Shown in pieces: positions 14,480 through 25,453 of a stretch of DNA of 64,000 bases; position 1 is the first letter of the stretch; each line of letters begins with the position of its first letter. The notes beneath the pieces were generated by a model. That model saw nothing but the letters and a program-made list of their open reading frames with translations, did no database searches and was not told the DNA's origin. The DNA lies in contig VZRG01000373.1 of assembly GCA_013397435.1 (NCBI GenBank), positions 452,251 to 516,250 of the forward strand. The letters run 5' to 3'. This DNA comes from Erythrocercus mccallii. Lineage: Eukaryota > Chordata > Aves > Passeriformes > Dicruridae. The position numbers were made by a program, and so were the translations under genes.

Positions 14480-14487
14480 TTGAGTGA
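14480..14487. repeat. Left flanking direct repeat of the LTR
   Basis: TTGAGTGA, matched exactly by 15075-15082 on the other side of the element. Confidence 0.5.
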
Positions 14488-15074
14488 TGCCTTGGGAAGG
14501 CTGACCTGAAACGGAGATGGGACAGAACTAAGAGAATAAAGTAGGTATTTATTAAAAGGCCTTTAGGATACACTTGGGCAGTACAAGAGCCTGGCCAGGG
14601 CTACACCCAAGATGGACCCAACATGGTCACAAAATGGACAACCGGTCACGAGGTCTCACACTTTAATAAGTTTTGGTCCATTTGCATATTGGGGTTAATT
14701 GTCCAATTACAGCTTCAGATTAGGAAGTCCCATCCTTGTTTTCTCTCTTCAGTCCATCCTTGTTTATGCTTTTGGGCCTGAAAACTTTTATCCATTGTCC
14801 TTAGTCTCAAGCTGGAAAAGGATTTTTTGTCTGCCTGCTCTGCAAAGAGAGCTTACTAACACTTAATATGAGGCTCAGAACTACACTCCTAGGCAGCACA
14901 GAATCTGAAAAACATAGAGCTAAAACTTAAAGCATCATGGGAAATCAAAATAGATTTTCTATCTGTTAGCTTCACAAGAAGTTCCTTGTAACTGTAACCA
15001 CTGGCCCAATGAGCCAAGTCTCCCCATCAATTCTTTCACTTAATGAGGTCTTTTATTACAGTTCAGCAACCCAG
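14488..15074 (-). mobile_element. Solitary LTR of an endogenous retrovirus, passerine type
   Basis: On the minus strand this reads as a long terminal repeat. It begins near TGGGTTGCTGAACTG, has a dense central region and carries the polyadenylation motif TTTTAATAAATACC around 14545-14560. It finishes CCAAGGCA. The stretch with GTGTAGCCCTGGCC, CTTGTACTGCCCAAG and AATAAATACCTACTT is familiar to me from songbird LTRs. The octamer TTGAGTGA flanks it on both sides (14480-14487 and 15075-15082), which looks like an insertion-site duplication, although 8 bp is longer than the 4-6 bp usual for these elements and the register is one base off a strict TG...CA LTR. No gag, pol or env remnants adjoin it, so it is a solo LTR left by recombination. 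Confidence 0.7.
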
Positions 15075-15082
15075 TTGAGTGA
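15075..15082. repeat. Right flanking direct repeat of the LTR
   Basis: TTGAGTGA, the partner of 14480-14487. It is a candidate target-site duplication. Confidence 0.5.
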
Positions 15083-16324
15083 GTAGCTGCATGGTGAACT
15101 AAGTGCCTCTGAAAGCTCAGCAGTAAAATTTTTGCAAATCAAGTACTGTGAAAATGTTCTCCCATGGCTTGAGTAGGCATTTTTAGTGTCATTTAGGAGA
15201 AATTACACACTAGCAAAACAAATCAGAAGAATCAGTAGCCATCAACCTACAAGTAATGATCAAAGATCAGTGTGATTGAGAGAGGTTTTAGTGTGTTGAT
15301 ATCACCAGACATCTCTGTGCTCAGAACTTTGAGAGAAAATGCAGAATGAGACCCATTCCTAACACAATTTTAAATTTTTTTTTCCTTTTTTTTTTTTTAA
15401 ACAATCCCTTGCAATCCTCCCTCCTGGGTCTTCCTTGCAGAAAAGTGCAATTTGTGTGGATTAGTTTGTGGAGTTTCCAATTTGCAGTGTGTCAGGGAAA
15501 AGAAACCAAATAAACTGTTGTGTAAATGGACTGTGGAAATAAACTTCTGTATAGGAAAGTGAATTGATTGCCCTGAGTCATTCTCAGCTTCTTTCTTTGT
15601 TCTAATTGGTTTACTTTAATTAATTACATTGTTTGCACTTCTGTTGTGATTTTGCACGGTTTCTCATTAAGCCTTGCCTTTTATCTTTTCCACCCTTACT
15701 GATCTGTGCAACAGGTGTGCTAACTACCTTTTAGCATCCTGGCTGTAAAATGAGAAAGATTCCCATCCGCAATGTCTTGGTGGTTGTACCCATTCTACAG
15801 CTGCCATGTAAGTGCTGCTTGTAAACAGCCGGGGCTGGGGTACAGAGATCCTTTTGTAGTTCCAGAGGTAGATGGTGCCTAGGGAATGAGGCATGGCAAA
15901 GGTCTGAAACTCAAGGGGTTTTTTTCTGGGGCAATTCACATCCTTAACATCAGTTTTGTAATGCAAGCTCAGTTTCTTGGAAAAGGCCCTGCTTAGTTTT
16001 ACGTTAATAAAAGATGTGTATTTGGCTTCATGTCAGAAACAGGAATTCAGAGACTTTGAAAAACCTTTGAAGACTGTTACAGCTGTAATTGGTGTGTTTT
16101 GTCTTGGGTGGAGAATTTGAAAGGTTTATTTCAAGAATATACACTCTTAAGGGCAGGAACTGTTACTCATCTGTGTTTGGAAAACAGCACCAACACAGTC
16201 TGGATAACAATGATACTACAGAAGGTTAAAAGAACAATTAAAGAGTGGAAATAATGACCTAAGGGAGGAACACTTAACTTAGCATGCCAACAACTGCACA
16301 TCATGTGTTTGGGGAAGTCCAAGG

Positions 16325-16344
16325 GGAGAGAGAGAGTGAGAGAG
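16325..16344. repeat. GA-rich microsatellite
   Basis: Short (GA)n run with one T interruption. Confidence 0.7.
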
Positions 16345-17013
16345 TTGTCAGAGAGACCAATGCTCTCAGAAGAAATATTTTGAAATCACTGCTTACATTT
16401 CATAGAAATTATATCAAATAGCTTGAAGAAAAATCCTTTGAAACGGAAAGAGGGAATTTATCCTCATTTGTGTTTTCTCCCAGGAGAGCTTGCCTCATTT
16501 TTTGGTTCTTTCTCTTTCCTTTCTGAATACCTTGGGACAGGGGGAATCTGTCAATAAAACAGCATCTCCAAAGCCCCACTTGATTGTGTGCAGGGAGATG
16601 CACACAAAAACTGCTGGGTAAATCCAGCTTCCCAAGGCCGCTATCCCAGAGCAGCCTGGGTGCTCTGGAGCCAGCCAGTGTCCCTCCAGGGTGGATACAC
16701 CAGAGATTCCACTTTCTGACACCATTTAGCAGCTATTTTATGTGTTTGTTGCAAGTTTGAAACGTTACTGAGACATTCACATTTCTGGAACAGCACAGGA
16801 TGTAGGTCAGCCTTGGCTGTGTCCTACAGGTGGGAGGATCAAGGCAACACATCCTGGGCATTTTCAGGGATTACAGTTGAGTTTGTGACTGCAGAGAATT
16901 ATGAATTCCTGGGTTGTGTGCTCTGGATCTCCAGAAAACAACTCTCATACAAACTGAACTACAGACCTGTCCTTCAAATACCTTATTTTATATATATACA
17001 CAATTATACATAC

Positions 17014-17016
<3 letters not shown>

Positions 17017-17050
<34 letters not shown>
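17017..17050. repeat. (ATC)n microsatellite, about 11 copies
   Basis: An uninterrupted ATC trinucleotide repeat of 34 bp, followed by AATAAGAATAATAAT, a possible decayed extension. It creates a spurious isoleucine-rich open frame on the plus strand. Confidence 0.97.
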
Positions 17051-19570
17051 ATAAGAATAATAATTTTTACAAGGGAGAGAATTTTTGCTCTTTTATCCAT
17101 CTTCTGGAACACATCAATTATATGTCTGTATATACACTTTTTTCTAAAATAGTTCTTTAATCTACAAACAAATCATCATTTTCTTCCTGGCTACACTGGT
17201 TTGTATTGTATTACTTACAGCTTTCATGAGAAGGCATTAAAACAAAGCAGAACAACTACAAAGTAACTACCAGGAAGAAAACAGGGTTTTTCTTGTGTTC
17301 TTGGCCTCAATTTTATCACCCTGAAGTGATCACTTCCTTTCTGGAGCTTTCTTCTTGTTTTGTGTATATTATTTCTGTGTGTAGTTGGTCGCATGAAATG
17401 AACCTCCTAACAGAGCCAAAATGTAAATTAAAAAAATTTGGTGAGGAGTGAAGCTAACAGCATCAGCAAAGTGATCCTTTAATAAATCAATTGTAGTCTA
17501 AATATCTGAAAATACCTGTTCTTAAAATTATCTTATTTTCTTCAGAACTCCCGCAGGCAAGAAACAGGCAGTGATTCTGTGTTATTAATTACTTCCAAGT
17601 ATATAAATGGGGAAACACAGAGCTGCAGATAATCTCTCTAAATCTCCCTCCTGTCTGTGTTTCAAGGCTGGCAGCTGCTGACACCGATGTGTTGTGCTGT
17701 CGCACAGGGAGCAGTTGGGCTGTGCAGTGTTTGCTTCCAGTGAGTGCCCCTGTTGTCTCCTTGGAGTTGCTGCTCCATCCTGACCAAAACATTACTGACA
17801 CACCATTGATGCTGCTCTGCAGGATGTTCTCAGGACTCTGGCATACCAGGCGAGGTACCAGCCAGCTTTTCTGACAGCAAGGAAAAGTGTCTTGAATGTT
17901 TCACTACAGAAAGTACAGTGGGTTTTCTTTTTAATTTTTTTTCCTCTGCTAGATGCCCAAGGGGCAAAGTTGGGGCAAAGTTTGATAAACAATAATTTTA
18001 AACCCCCCAAAACAAAAAAAACAAACCATACGCAACCAAAAAGCTACAACAAAAAAGCAAAATTTTGTCCCCTTTCCTCTTTTTGCCAATAGCTATTTCC
18101 TTCGTAATGTTGAATATTGCTAAGCATGCTGTTAGTGAAAAAAAGGCTGTCTTCAAATAATTTAATCCTAGCCCAGATGCTATGGCTCTGTTTAGATTCA
18201 TCTATTAATATTTCTGTGCAGTTCCTTAACTAAAATTCTGGTATGTTTCCTCTTTCCTCTCTGAAAACAATGTTTGATAAGGACTGTAGATTGTTTAGGT
18301 CTGTGGAACTGGTCATTGTAAGCCCAGACACCGAGGGTTGACTGGTGACCTTGTCTTGCTTTTGGCTGGAGCTTCTTTAGCTTGGTGTGACCAGGCCCAG
18401 CAGCCGCTTTCCTGTTTTGACATTGCTGGTCACTCTGCTGCTTCCCACATGTGGACAATATTATGTCCTTGACTTTTCCCACTCCTTGACATATAAAAAC
18501 TCTCCTGAAAATCCTGATATGTTGGTAAAGTTTACTTATGAGTTTTGGTTTTGATACAAAGAAAAGGAAAATTAAAGTAGAAATGGGGCAGAGGGAACCT
18601 AAGTGGTACAAAAGGAGTGGGAACACAACAGAAGAACTTCCCGGGAAGAAGGAGGGCTCTCACTGGGAGGTGTGGGGAACATCAGCTGGGTTTTCAGTAG
18701 CACAAGTGAGCAGAGGGACGCTGACACAAAGAAAGAAACAAAAATTGTGAGATGTGTCCCAGCCCCACCTTCTCAGGTTCAGCACCACTGAGCTTCAGTA
18801 TCTGAGGTTCTGTGTGCAAAAGCATGCAGGATTTGGGGCGAGTTTGCAACTGCAAATCCAGGTATTGTGGCACTCATAGGAAAGTGGTCTTAGGAAGAGT
18901 GGAACATTGCTGTGGAATTCTTCAACTGAATTTCTGAATTGGAAAAACAATTTGACAGTTTGTTAGGCAGCTGTAGTGTTTGATTCTAAATAAAAGCATG
19001 CTCCAATAATAAGCTTCTGTTTCCACAGCATGAGTTGAATGAGTTGATTAAATAAATTCAATCAATTATTCCATGTCATGTTTTTTATCTGAAATTTATA
19101 TACAATGAAAAATAAAACAAAGTTTATTAAATGAAAATTAAAACCAATATGGCTTACTGTGGCAGGTCCCTAAAATACATACATGATAATTTATTCAGGC
19201 CTTGTTAATACTTCAAAGCAGTTATAATAATCCAGCATATTTTATTTAATTTTTTTTCTTTTAGATTAAAAGTGAATCAAGATTAAATATTTATGAAACA
19301 TAAATATCCTCGTGTCTCCTCCATGTCCATGTGCTTCCCTTTTTATTTTACTTTTGGAGCTATTCCTCCCCCTTTATCTCTTTTGCTCTCTACTATAGTA
19401 TGGACTGATCATAATAGACATTTACAATACTCTATATTTTTTACTGTTGAGTTCAAACACAGGCCGTCCTACACAGGCCTTCTCTTAATGTACAGTTCTA
19501 GTGTGCTGCCTTGGTGTAGGAAGCAGAGCTCTTTGCAGAACTTCCCTTCTTTGATACATGTTGATCAAGA

Positions 19571-19891
19571 TCAAGTTGTAAAGAGCAGGACAGCTGCCGT
19601 GATGTAGTGCAAGGTATAAACACCAGCGTATTGATTTGAGATGTCTGCCTCACTTCTCTGCTGTTCTGCACCAACACTCTTCTGCTTGTATGAGTGGGAG
19701 GGCACCACTGCGAAACAGGAACGGAGCTGTGCGTACGCCTGAAACTCGGTGTCCCTAGGGAGCTGTGCCTCATAACGTTTGATATAGGAGCAGAAGTCCT
19801 GGATGTTTGAGCGTGCTTTAGGAATTCCCAGAGATGGCATGTGCGGTGTGCGCACACGTCCGTAGGCATGCCAGCAGCTACGGGATGGCTG
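19571..19891 (-). other. Unassigned open frame of 106 codons in a CpG-dense segment
   Basis: The frame is open from an upstream TGA (19892-19894) to a TGA at 19571-19573. The first ATG is at about codon 18, in PHMPSLGIPKARSN. The predicted peptide includes DFCSYIKRYEAQLPRD, has a basic or polar middle and ends in a short hydrophobic stretch (ITAAVLLFTT). I do not recognise it. In its favour, 19709-19900 carries about 13 CpGs in 190 bp, far denser than the surrounding DNA. Against it, another frame on the same strand is open for 123 codons, which is expected when CpG-rich DNA lacks stops. No convincing promoter or splice sites were seen. It could be an exon, an old retrocopy, or non-coding DNA. 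Confidence 0.12.
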
Positions 19892-22254
19892 TCAGCGTTT
19901 TCTGTTGTACAAACAGGAGCTTGTTTGGGCTCCTTCCCACAAACACGCTTTATTCCCTCTGCTACTGAGTCCCTGTTTTGCTCAGTAATTGCAGCTGACA
20001 GCCTGGATTGGTGGTATCCAGCAAATGTTCAGCAGCATCAGTGGCAGGGTGATTGACGTGAGCACTGCACAGGGAGGCTCTTGCTCTGTGAAGGCTCTGG
20101 TCTGCAGCAGCGTGATAAGCAATCAGTGTTACTGGAAGCATTCTGGCATGCTGCACCTCAGCCTGAGAGGCATTTCACCCATTTACACCTTGATCCACAA
20201 CACAGGCAGGGCAAGATGTCACTGGACACAACTGTGACTCCAGTGCTGTTTGTTTTGGCCTCTGTTTTATTAGCAACTAATGGTAAACCCTGCAGTCCTT
20301 GCTGAGGCAGGGCAGCAGTGGTCTAGGCCTCCATGAATACAGACAGCATCAGGAGCTTGTGCTCCACCACCTTGCTTTATGTCAAGTCTGAATTATCCCC
20401 TGGGGCACGAACAGGATGTTCACAGCAGTTAATGTAGGACTTAGAGCTAAGTTACAGTGAAATGGAAATGGGCCAGGGCCTTCCTGGGGCAATGGTGAAA
20501 ACTCATCTAGTATTGCAAATCTAAGCTTGCATGCCAGACTTCAAAACTGTAAAACAGAGTAAAATAGAGAGCATTTTGTTACATATTGGAGCAAACCCAA
20601 AGGTTTGCAAAGCGTGTTTAATGCAGAGAATCTACATCTTGTCCCACCAGTGTGTGCCAGACCAGACCGTATCTATCGAGCAAGTTCTAGTGCTGCTGCC
20701 TTCTGCACTGGCATCAGAGTAGACATCAGCTCTGTACTCTGCTCAGGCCCCCTTTGACCTTTATCATTTAGGAAAAGTATTTCTGTGGACACATTGCTCT
20801 TAGAAAATGATTATTTTTTCTAGTCAAGTGCAATTGAATTTGCTCAACTGTCACAGAAGTATTTGGGCTCATGCCAGTATCAGTATAATACAGCTCTAGG
20901 ATCTGCCCCTAAAAGTTTATCTGCAACTTGCATGGTTTGCTGTTAGTTTAACGCTGTTTGCCATTCCAAATTCTGACAGATGTAACTATATAGAATTTCC
21001 CTTGAAAAAAACAGCAGCTCTGTCAGCGAAGGTAAAAATATTGTTAAAACTCTTGTGATGTATCTAGACTATGGGCTTCAATGTAGGGGTTAAGAGAGTG
21101 TTATTCAGTATTCCAGGAAATTGTCAAGATCACCAAGTATTGTACTGACTTGACCTGAGTTACATTGAACTCACTCTTTCCATGTTTCCAATAAAAATAT
21201 ACAGCAGATTGTTCCAGAAGCAGTGTCAAACTCAGTTAAAAATAAATCCCCTCATACTTTAAACATGTAGTTTGTATACTAAATATATTGCACCAAAATA
21301 TATCTCTTGTAAGGAAAACTATTTAAAATACATCAACCCTGAAATCTCCCCTGGGTCTTATGCAAAACCATGGGTTTCAGTTATGATTCCTAAAAGTTAA
21401 AATAATCCTCATTTGTAAGCCACCAAATCCGCTGTGTTTTACTCTGCTTTTATTGCAACATTAAACCAGCTTTGTTTCATTCAAGTGCAGGATTTGTAAA
21501 TAACTAATTATAACCCTGTTTTTTTCCTTGAAGCATTAACATTTGGCACCTGAGAGAACAGCCCTGTTTCAACTACCAGACAGTTCAGGCGAAGCGCTGG
21601 ACTCAGTCTCAAAACAGTAGGGTACAGCTGACAAGCTCTCTTGGACCACTTCACCTCCTGCTCTCAGAACAGCAATCAAATGAGCCAGAGGGCAACTTTA
21701 GGAAAATATTTTTCTCTAGTAGCAGTAACATCTGTCTCCTTGGCAGCCTGCACTGGCAGTTGTGTTGGAAGCTGTGGGTTTGCCCCTGGCCCTGCCATGT
21801 ATTTACATTGCTGAGAGGTTATCCTGAGCTCTGCTGGATCCTGTTACCTGATTTTCTTTTGTTCTGTCATTTTCCCTCCCTGATGCTTTGGCTGCTTAAC
21901 TCTTTATGGGTTCATGTAACGTGAAAATTACGTGTGCAGTGTGAGATCAAAGGTATTAATTTGAAAGTATTAAGTGGTAAATTTCTTTCTGATTAGAGAT
22001 TCAGCTTTTCTGATCTGTTTTAGCTGTATTTACTCGGCTTCAGCCTAGGCAATGTCACCATTGCTGTCTGAGCTTTTGAAGGTGCTCCGCTCCACTTGTG
22101 TCTTCCACTTGTATCAAATGTTCTTTGGTGCTCCTATTTCTCCTGCATTTTATTCTCCTCTTCTGAGTAACTGATTTTTGACTGATGCTTCATTTCAGTG
22201 GAATGATGGTATTATAAAGACAATTATAAAGTAATCAGCACGGGCATATCAATA

Positions 22255-22260
22255 TTTATT
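22255..22260 (-). terminator. Candidate distal polyadenylation signal AATAAA for NR5A2
   Basis: TTTATT on the plus strand, so AATAAA in the transcript, about 2.95 kb after the stop codon. A further AATAAA lies at 22149-22154. No strong GU-rich downstream element stands out, so the choice rests mainly on the UTR length expected from mammals. Confidence 0.3.
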
Positions 22261-23844
22261 GAAATACTGAAAAAAAATAATTCCATTGGTGATGAGAAAC
22301 TCTGGCAAGAACTGACATGACAATATGTATTTCACTGATACAGTAAGAGAACTTCAACTTCAACAAGTAACTCACTGCACATTCTAAGAGTTGCATGGAT
22401 TTAAATCCAAGGCAGCTGCAGAACATCTGTAATACAAATAGTCAGACTTTACAGATTGTCTGTTTACAAACACAGAACAACTATAATAAACCAGCCAAAG
22501 CCAAACCTTCTGAATTTTAGTCTGCTTTTACTAATATATCCTGTAATCAATAAGGCAGTCAGAAGAAAATGCTTGGTTACAAAGTAGTTAACAATTAACG
22601 TGAGCGGGTTCCTTTTGTGATTTATTTTGTTTTGTTCATGTACTTTGGGCAATACCATGGGATTCTTGGAATCCCAGATGTGGGCAAATATACATTCGAT
22701 TATCTGAAACCATTTCCATTAACCTAAATTGTTCCTTTCTTCTACATTCTTATTTTAATTCTTCTGTCCTGTAAAAGGATAATGGTGCTGTGAATAGTTA
22801 GCAATATTTTTTCAGCTTTTTCCTTAATATTCAGTGAGGTTCACTGTAGCATTTCAACAGGAAAAAAAGGAGAAAATACAGAATGCAAACATTTGAATTA
22901 ATGCTTTGCTTTTTTTTTCAAAAGGGAAGAATGACCACACTTATCTTGTTTGTGTATTTCACAGCTACTGTCAATCAGCACCCCACACTTTACTGTTAAT
23001 TTCGTTTGTTTGAGGGAGAACACTGGTATTTAAATAATGCTTCCATCTGCCCTGGGGGATGCTGAGGGGCTGTGCTTGGTGTGCTTGAGGTCTGTACGTG
23101 TGTGCTGTAGTACAAGACAGGCATGGAGGAGTTGCAGACACTTGGCTTTGCTGTGTTGGTACCCTATGCATGGACAGAATATTAGAGCTGATTAATACAG
23201 GCAATTAAAATAGTGTGCTTCGTACTAATGCAGATGTAATAACTGATGTCTTTGGTATACAATGTGTGAATGGTTGGACAAAAGTGAGAGAAATGCACCT
23301 TTTCAAGTTCACATGAAACAGAAAAAGTTATAACTCACATAATTTACAATAGATTTAAATAAACTACATTTAGGATTATGAAGATTTACAGACATTTAAT
23401 CAAGTGAATGATTTTAATTTGTAAAGACCCTTCTGTGTCCCTGAACTATGTTCCACTAACTTGAAGACATGCTACAGTAAACACATATATTTGGCTTCTT
23501 CATTCTGGCTATATCTTATATAAAGATGAAACCAAAGAACAATAAATTAGCATCATAATTGTCTACAGTGAAAACTATCATATACAATATAAATAAACTA
23601 TTCAAAAGCCAGCAATCTTCATGAAAAAAATTAAAGTATTAGGATTTTATACAGTTTCTACAAGTGATTGTGCAGCCAATAATCTCAAAAATTAAAGTCA
23701 AAATGAAATACCCCTATTGATTTTAGTGTCTCACGACATACAGTAATTAAGTATTGGTAAAATAATTACCAATTTAAAAGAAATAATAAGGAAATCACTG
23801 CTCTGCAATTTTATCACAGTTTTTTCCCCACAGGACCTAAAGAA

Positions 23845-23852
23845 TGTAAACA
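23845..23852 (-). promoter_or_regulatory. Candidate miR-30 8-mer target site in NR5A2 3' UTR
   Basis: The transcript reads TGTTTACA, the 8-mer complement of the miR-30 seed, about 1.35 kb after the stop codon. It lies just past the proximal AATAAA at 23884-23889 and close to where cleavage from that signal would fall. Confidence 0.25.
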
Positions 23853-23883
23853 CTATGTTTTTGTTAATGTTACAGATTAATAC

Positions 23884-23889
23884 TTTATT
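23884..23889 (-). terminator. Candidate proximal polyadenylation signal AATAAA
   Basis: AATAAA on the minus strand, about 1.3 kb after the NR5A2 stop codon. Such hexamers are common by chance in AT-rich DNA, so it is only a possible alternative 3' end. A second like it lies at 24364-24369. Confidence 0.2.
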
Positions 23890-25040
23890 TTGAAATGTAT
23901 GTTGATCTACACCTGCACAGTTACCTTTAAGGGTAATGAAATAAGGCAAGACATAAATGTGGCACTACATGTTAATACTGATATCTGCATTTGGACAGAG
24001 AGAGAAGTGTTTGTTCTTTTCTAATATTTGTTCTGCAGCAGACTTTGGCCTCGTAGACACAGCAGTATCACTCTTCTTTCTTTGCAAAAAATTGGTGTAT
24101 TACCTAACTTTAAAAACAGGAAGTTTCATTAGATAAAGGATGTTTGAGTTGAAATTTAGTTTACAAATTAATGGTAATTTTAAAGATCATTTCCTAATTA
24201 GCTCTGTGGCATCATCCGGTTGTACAATTCACTTGTCACTTCTTTTATCACAAAATTCTTTTAAACATTCTTTTAGTTTTTTAATATCAGCATTTGGTAT
24301 CCTAATTTCTGTTTTCTTGTCAAAGAAAGTGTTATTTGGGACAGCTAAAATATTTCCATTTCCTTTATTTGGAAACAGCCATAAATGGATAGTGGAGCCA
24401 TCTTTTAGCTGCTGCCCTGGTTGAGTATGCAGTTGAATTGGCTAATTTACTTTGGAATATTTCCTTAGCTACTTAACAGCTCTCTGATAAGAGCAGTAGA
24501 AGAGGGATACTGCCTGATAGAACAACATGAACACGTGACAAAAGAAACTTCAGAACACAGTTAGGAATGCTGAGCTAACTGGATACCAGCCTCTTCCTAG
24601 GAGCGGTCTGCAGGCCCGGCAGGCAGGCCCAGCCTCCGAGCATGTGGTGGCCACAGCACACAGCACGTGGCCCAGGCCAGCTCTCTCTTACAGCTTGTTC
24701 AATGGATGCCACATCATTTAGCACAGAAGAAGTAAGTGTTGGGTCCTTGTAAGGATGACAGAAGATGCTGTAGATGCACCTTTGCATCTATTGTAACTGT
24801 TTTACGAGTCCTTCTATGCAGTGAAGGAATTTAGTGCACTCAAATTCCCCACCATCTTAGCTCAATAATACAGATCAAGTTTTTTTCACGTAGGTTTCTT
24901 CACGTTGGCAATCAGCAGAGTTAAATATACAAGGATCATTCTGTCCTTTTTCATGTTGACATTGGTGATGGTATCCACTTGGTAAGTTCACTCCAGTATA
25001 AAGTCCTATATAGATTCCTTTGGGGATGTGTAGCATATGA

Positions 25041-25048
25041 TTCACAGT
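25041..25048 (-). promoter_or_regulatory. Candidate miR-27 8-mer target site in NR5A2 3' UTR
   Basis: The transcript reads ACTGTGAA, the full 8-mer complement of the miR-27 seed, about 160 nt after the stop codon. It therefore lies inside the UTR whichever polyadenylation site is used. Confidence 0.35.
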
Positions 25049-25205
25049 TTGCAATACAAATACCCTGATACATCACTTATTTACTATTAGTATTTGATTA
25101 TTATACCATTTTGCAAAGTCTTAAAACCACGTTTTAATTAGTGTTGCTTGGAGCAGTTCAGAATAATTTCTTTTCCTTGAAAGCAGAAGCTCTAATGGGT
25201 ATAAT

Positions 25206-25453
25206 TTATGCTCTCTTTGCATGCAGCATCTCAATGAGAAGGTTGTTACATGGTACATCCCCATTCAGGTGTTTGTAATAGAGGTATTCTTCGGCCTGCA
25301 TACTGATGGCCCGGATTTCTGGTAGTCGCAGGAGGAGCTGCCCAAATTTGTCTGTTTGCTGTGGGTAATTACACATTGTGTAGTCCAGCAGAGCAGCATT
25401 CACTTGTTCCTGAACACCTTCCACAAGCTGGAAGTTCTCGAGATTTTTGACAT
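25206..25453 (-). CDS. NR5A2: NR5A2 (LRH-1) last coding exon with AF-2 helix and stop codon
   Basis: This is the terminal coding part of LRH-1. The acceptor reads TTATTATCATTCAG and the exon begins AT, completing the split Asp codon. It then runs VKNLENFQLVEGVQEQ through to the C-terminus NNLLIEMLHAKRA and a TAA stop at 25206-25208. It supplies 82 residues counting the split one, equivalent to human 460-541, so the protein ends exactly where the human one does. Tyr516 and Lys520, the phospholipid phosphate contacts, are present in EEYLYYKH. The AF-2 activation helix LLIEML, with Glu534, is intact, so coactivator binding should be preserved. The one difference I recall from human is Asp for Glu in QQT(D/E)KF. 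The 3' UTR follows directly, towards lower coordinates. Confidence 0.99.

Larger units (their letters stand above)
1..14487. other. Intergenic DNA downstream of NR5A2, left part
   Basis: AT-rich DNA with no exon, RNA gene or conserved protein match that I can support. Short open frames are scattered on both strands and lack domains, splice-site pairs or family resemblance. Local structures are a 20-bp palindrome (7652-7671), a short direct repeat (7979-8029), a degenerate 43-bp minisatellite (10378-10490), a TTTG-rich microsatellite (12044-12080) and a possible CR1 tail (12481-12597). Confidence 0.7.
15075..22239. other. Intergenic DNA downstream of NR5A2, right part
   Basis: Lies between the solitary LTR and the probable end of the NR5A2 transcript. 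It contains a GA-rich microsatellite (about 16325-16344), an (ATC)n microsatellite (17017-17050) and a CpG-dense segment with an unassigned open frame (19571-19891). Nothing else could be assigned. Confidence 0.65.
22240..25205 (-). other. NR5A2: Probable NR5A2 3' untranslated region
   Basis: AT-rich DNA directly downstream of the stop codon on the gene's strand. No splice donor or new coding frame is evident. Mammalian NR5A2 transcripts have long 3' UTRs of a few kilobases, and this stretch would give about 3 kb if the AATAAA at 22255-22260 is used. Earlier AATAAA hexamers on the minus strand lie at 24364-24369 and 23884-23889 and could give UTRs of roughly 0.85 and 1.3 kb. The far boundary is inferred; only the near end is certain. 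Within it are a perfect miR-27-type 8-mer seed match (25041-25048) and a miR-30-type 8-mer (23845-23852). Confidence 0.5.

Noticed and set aside
16813..17160. 115-codon frame with an isoleucine run
   Set aside because: The run comes from the ATC microsatellite. The rest has no protein character.
18198..18626. 142-codon open frame on the minus strand
   Set aside because: No domain or conserved motif, and ordinary intergenic composition.
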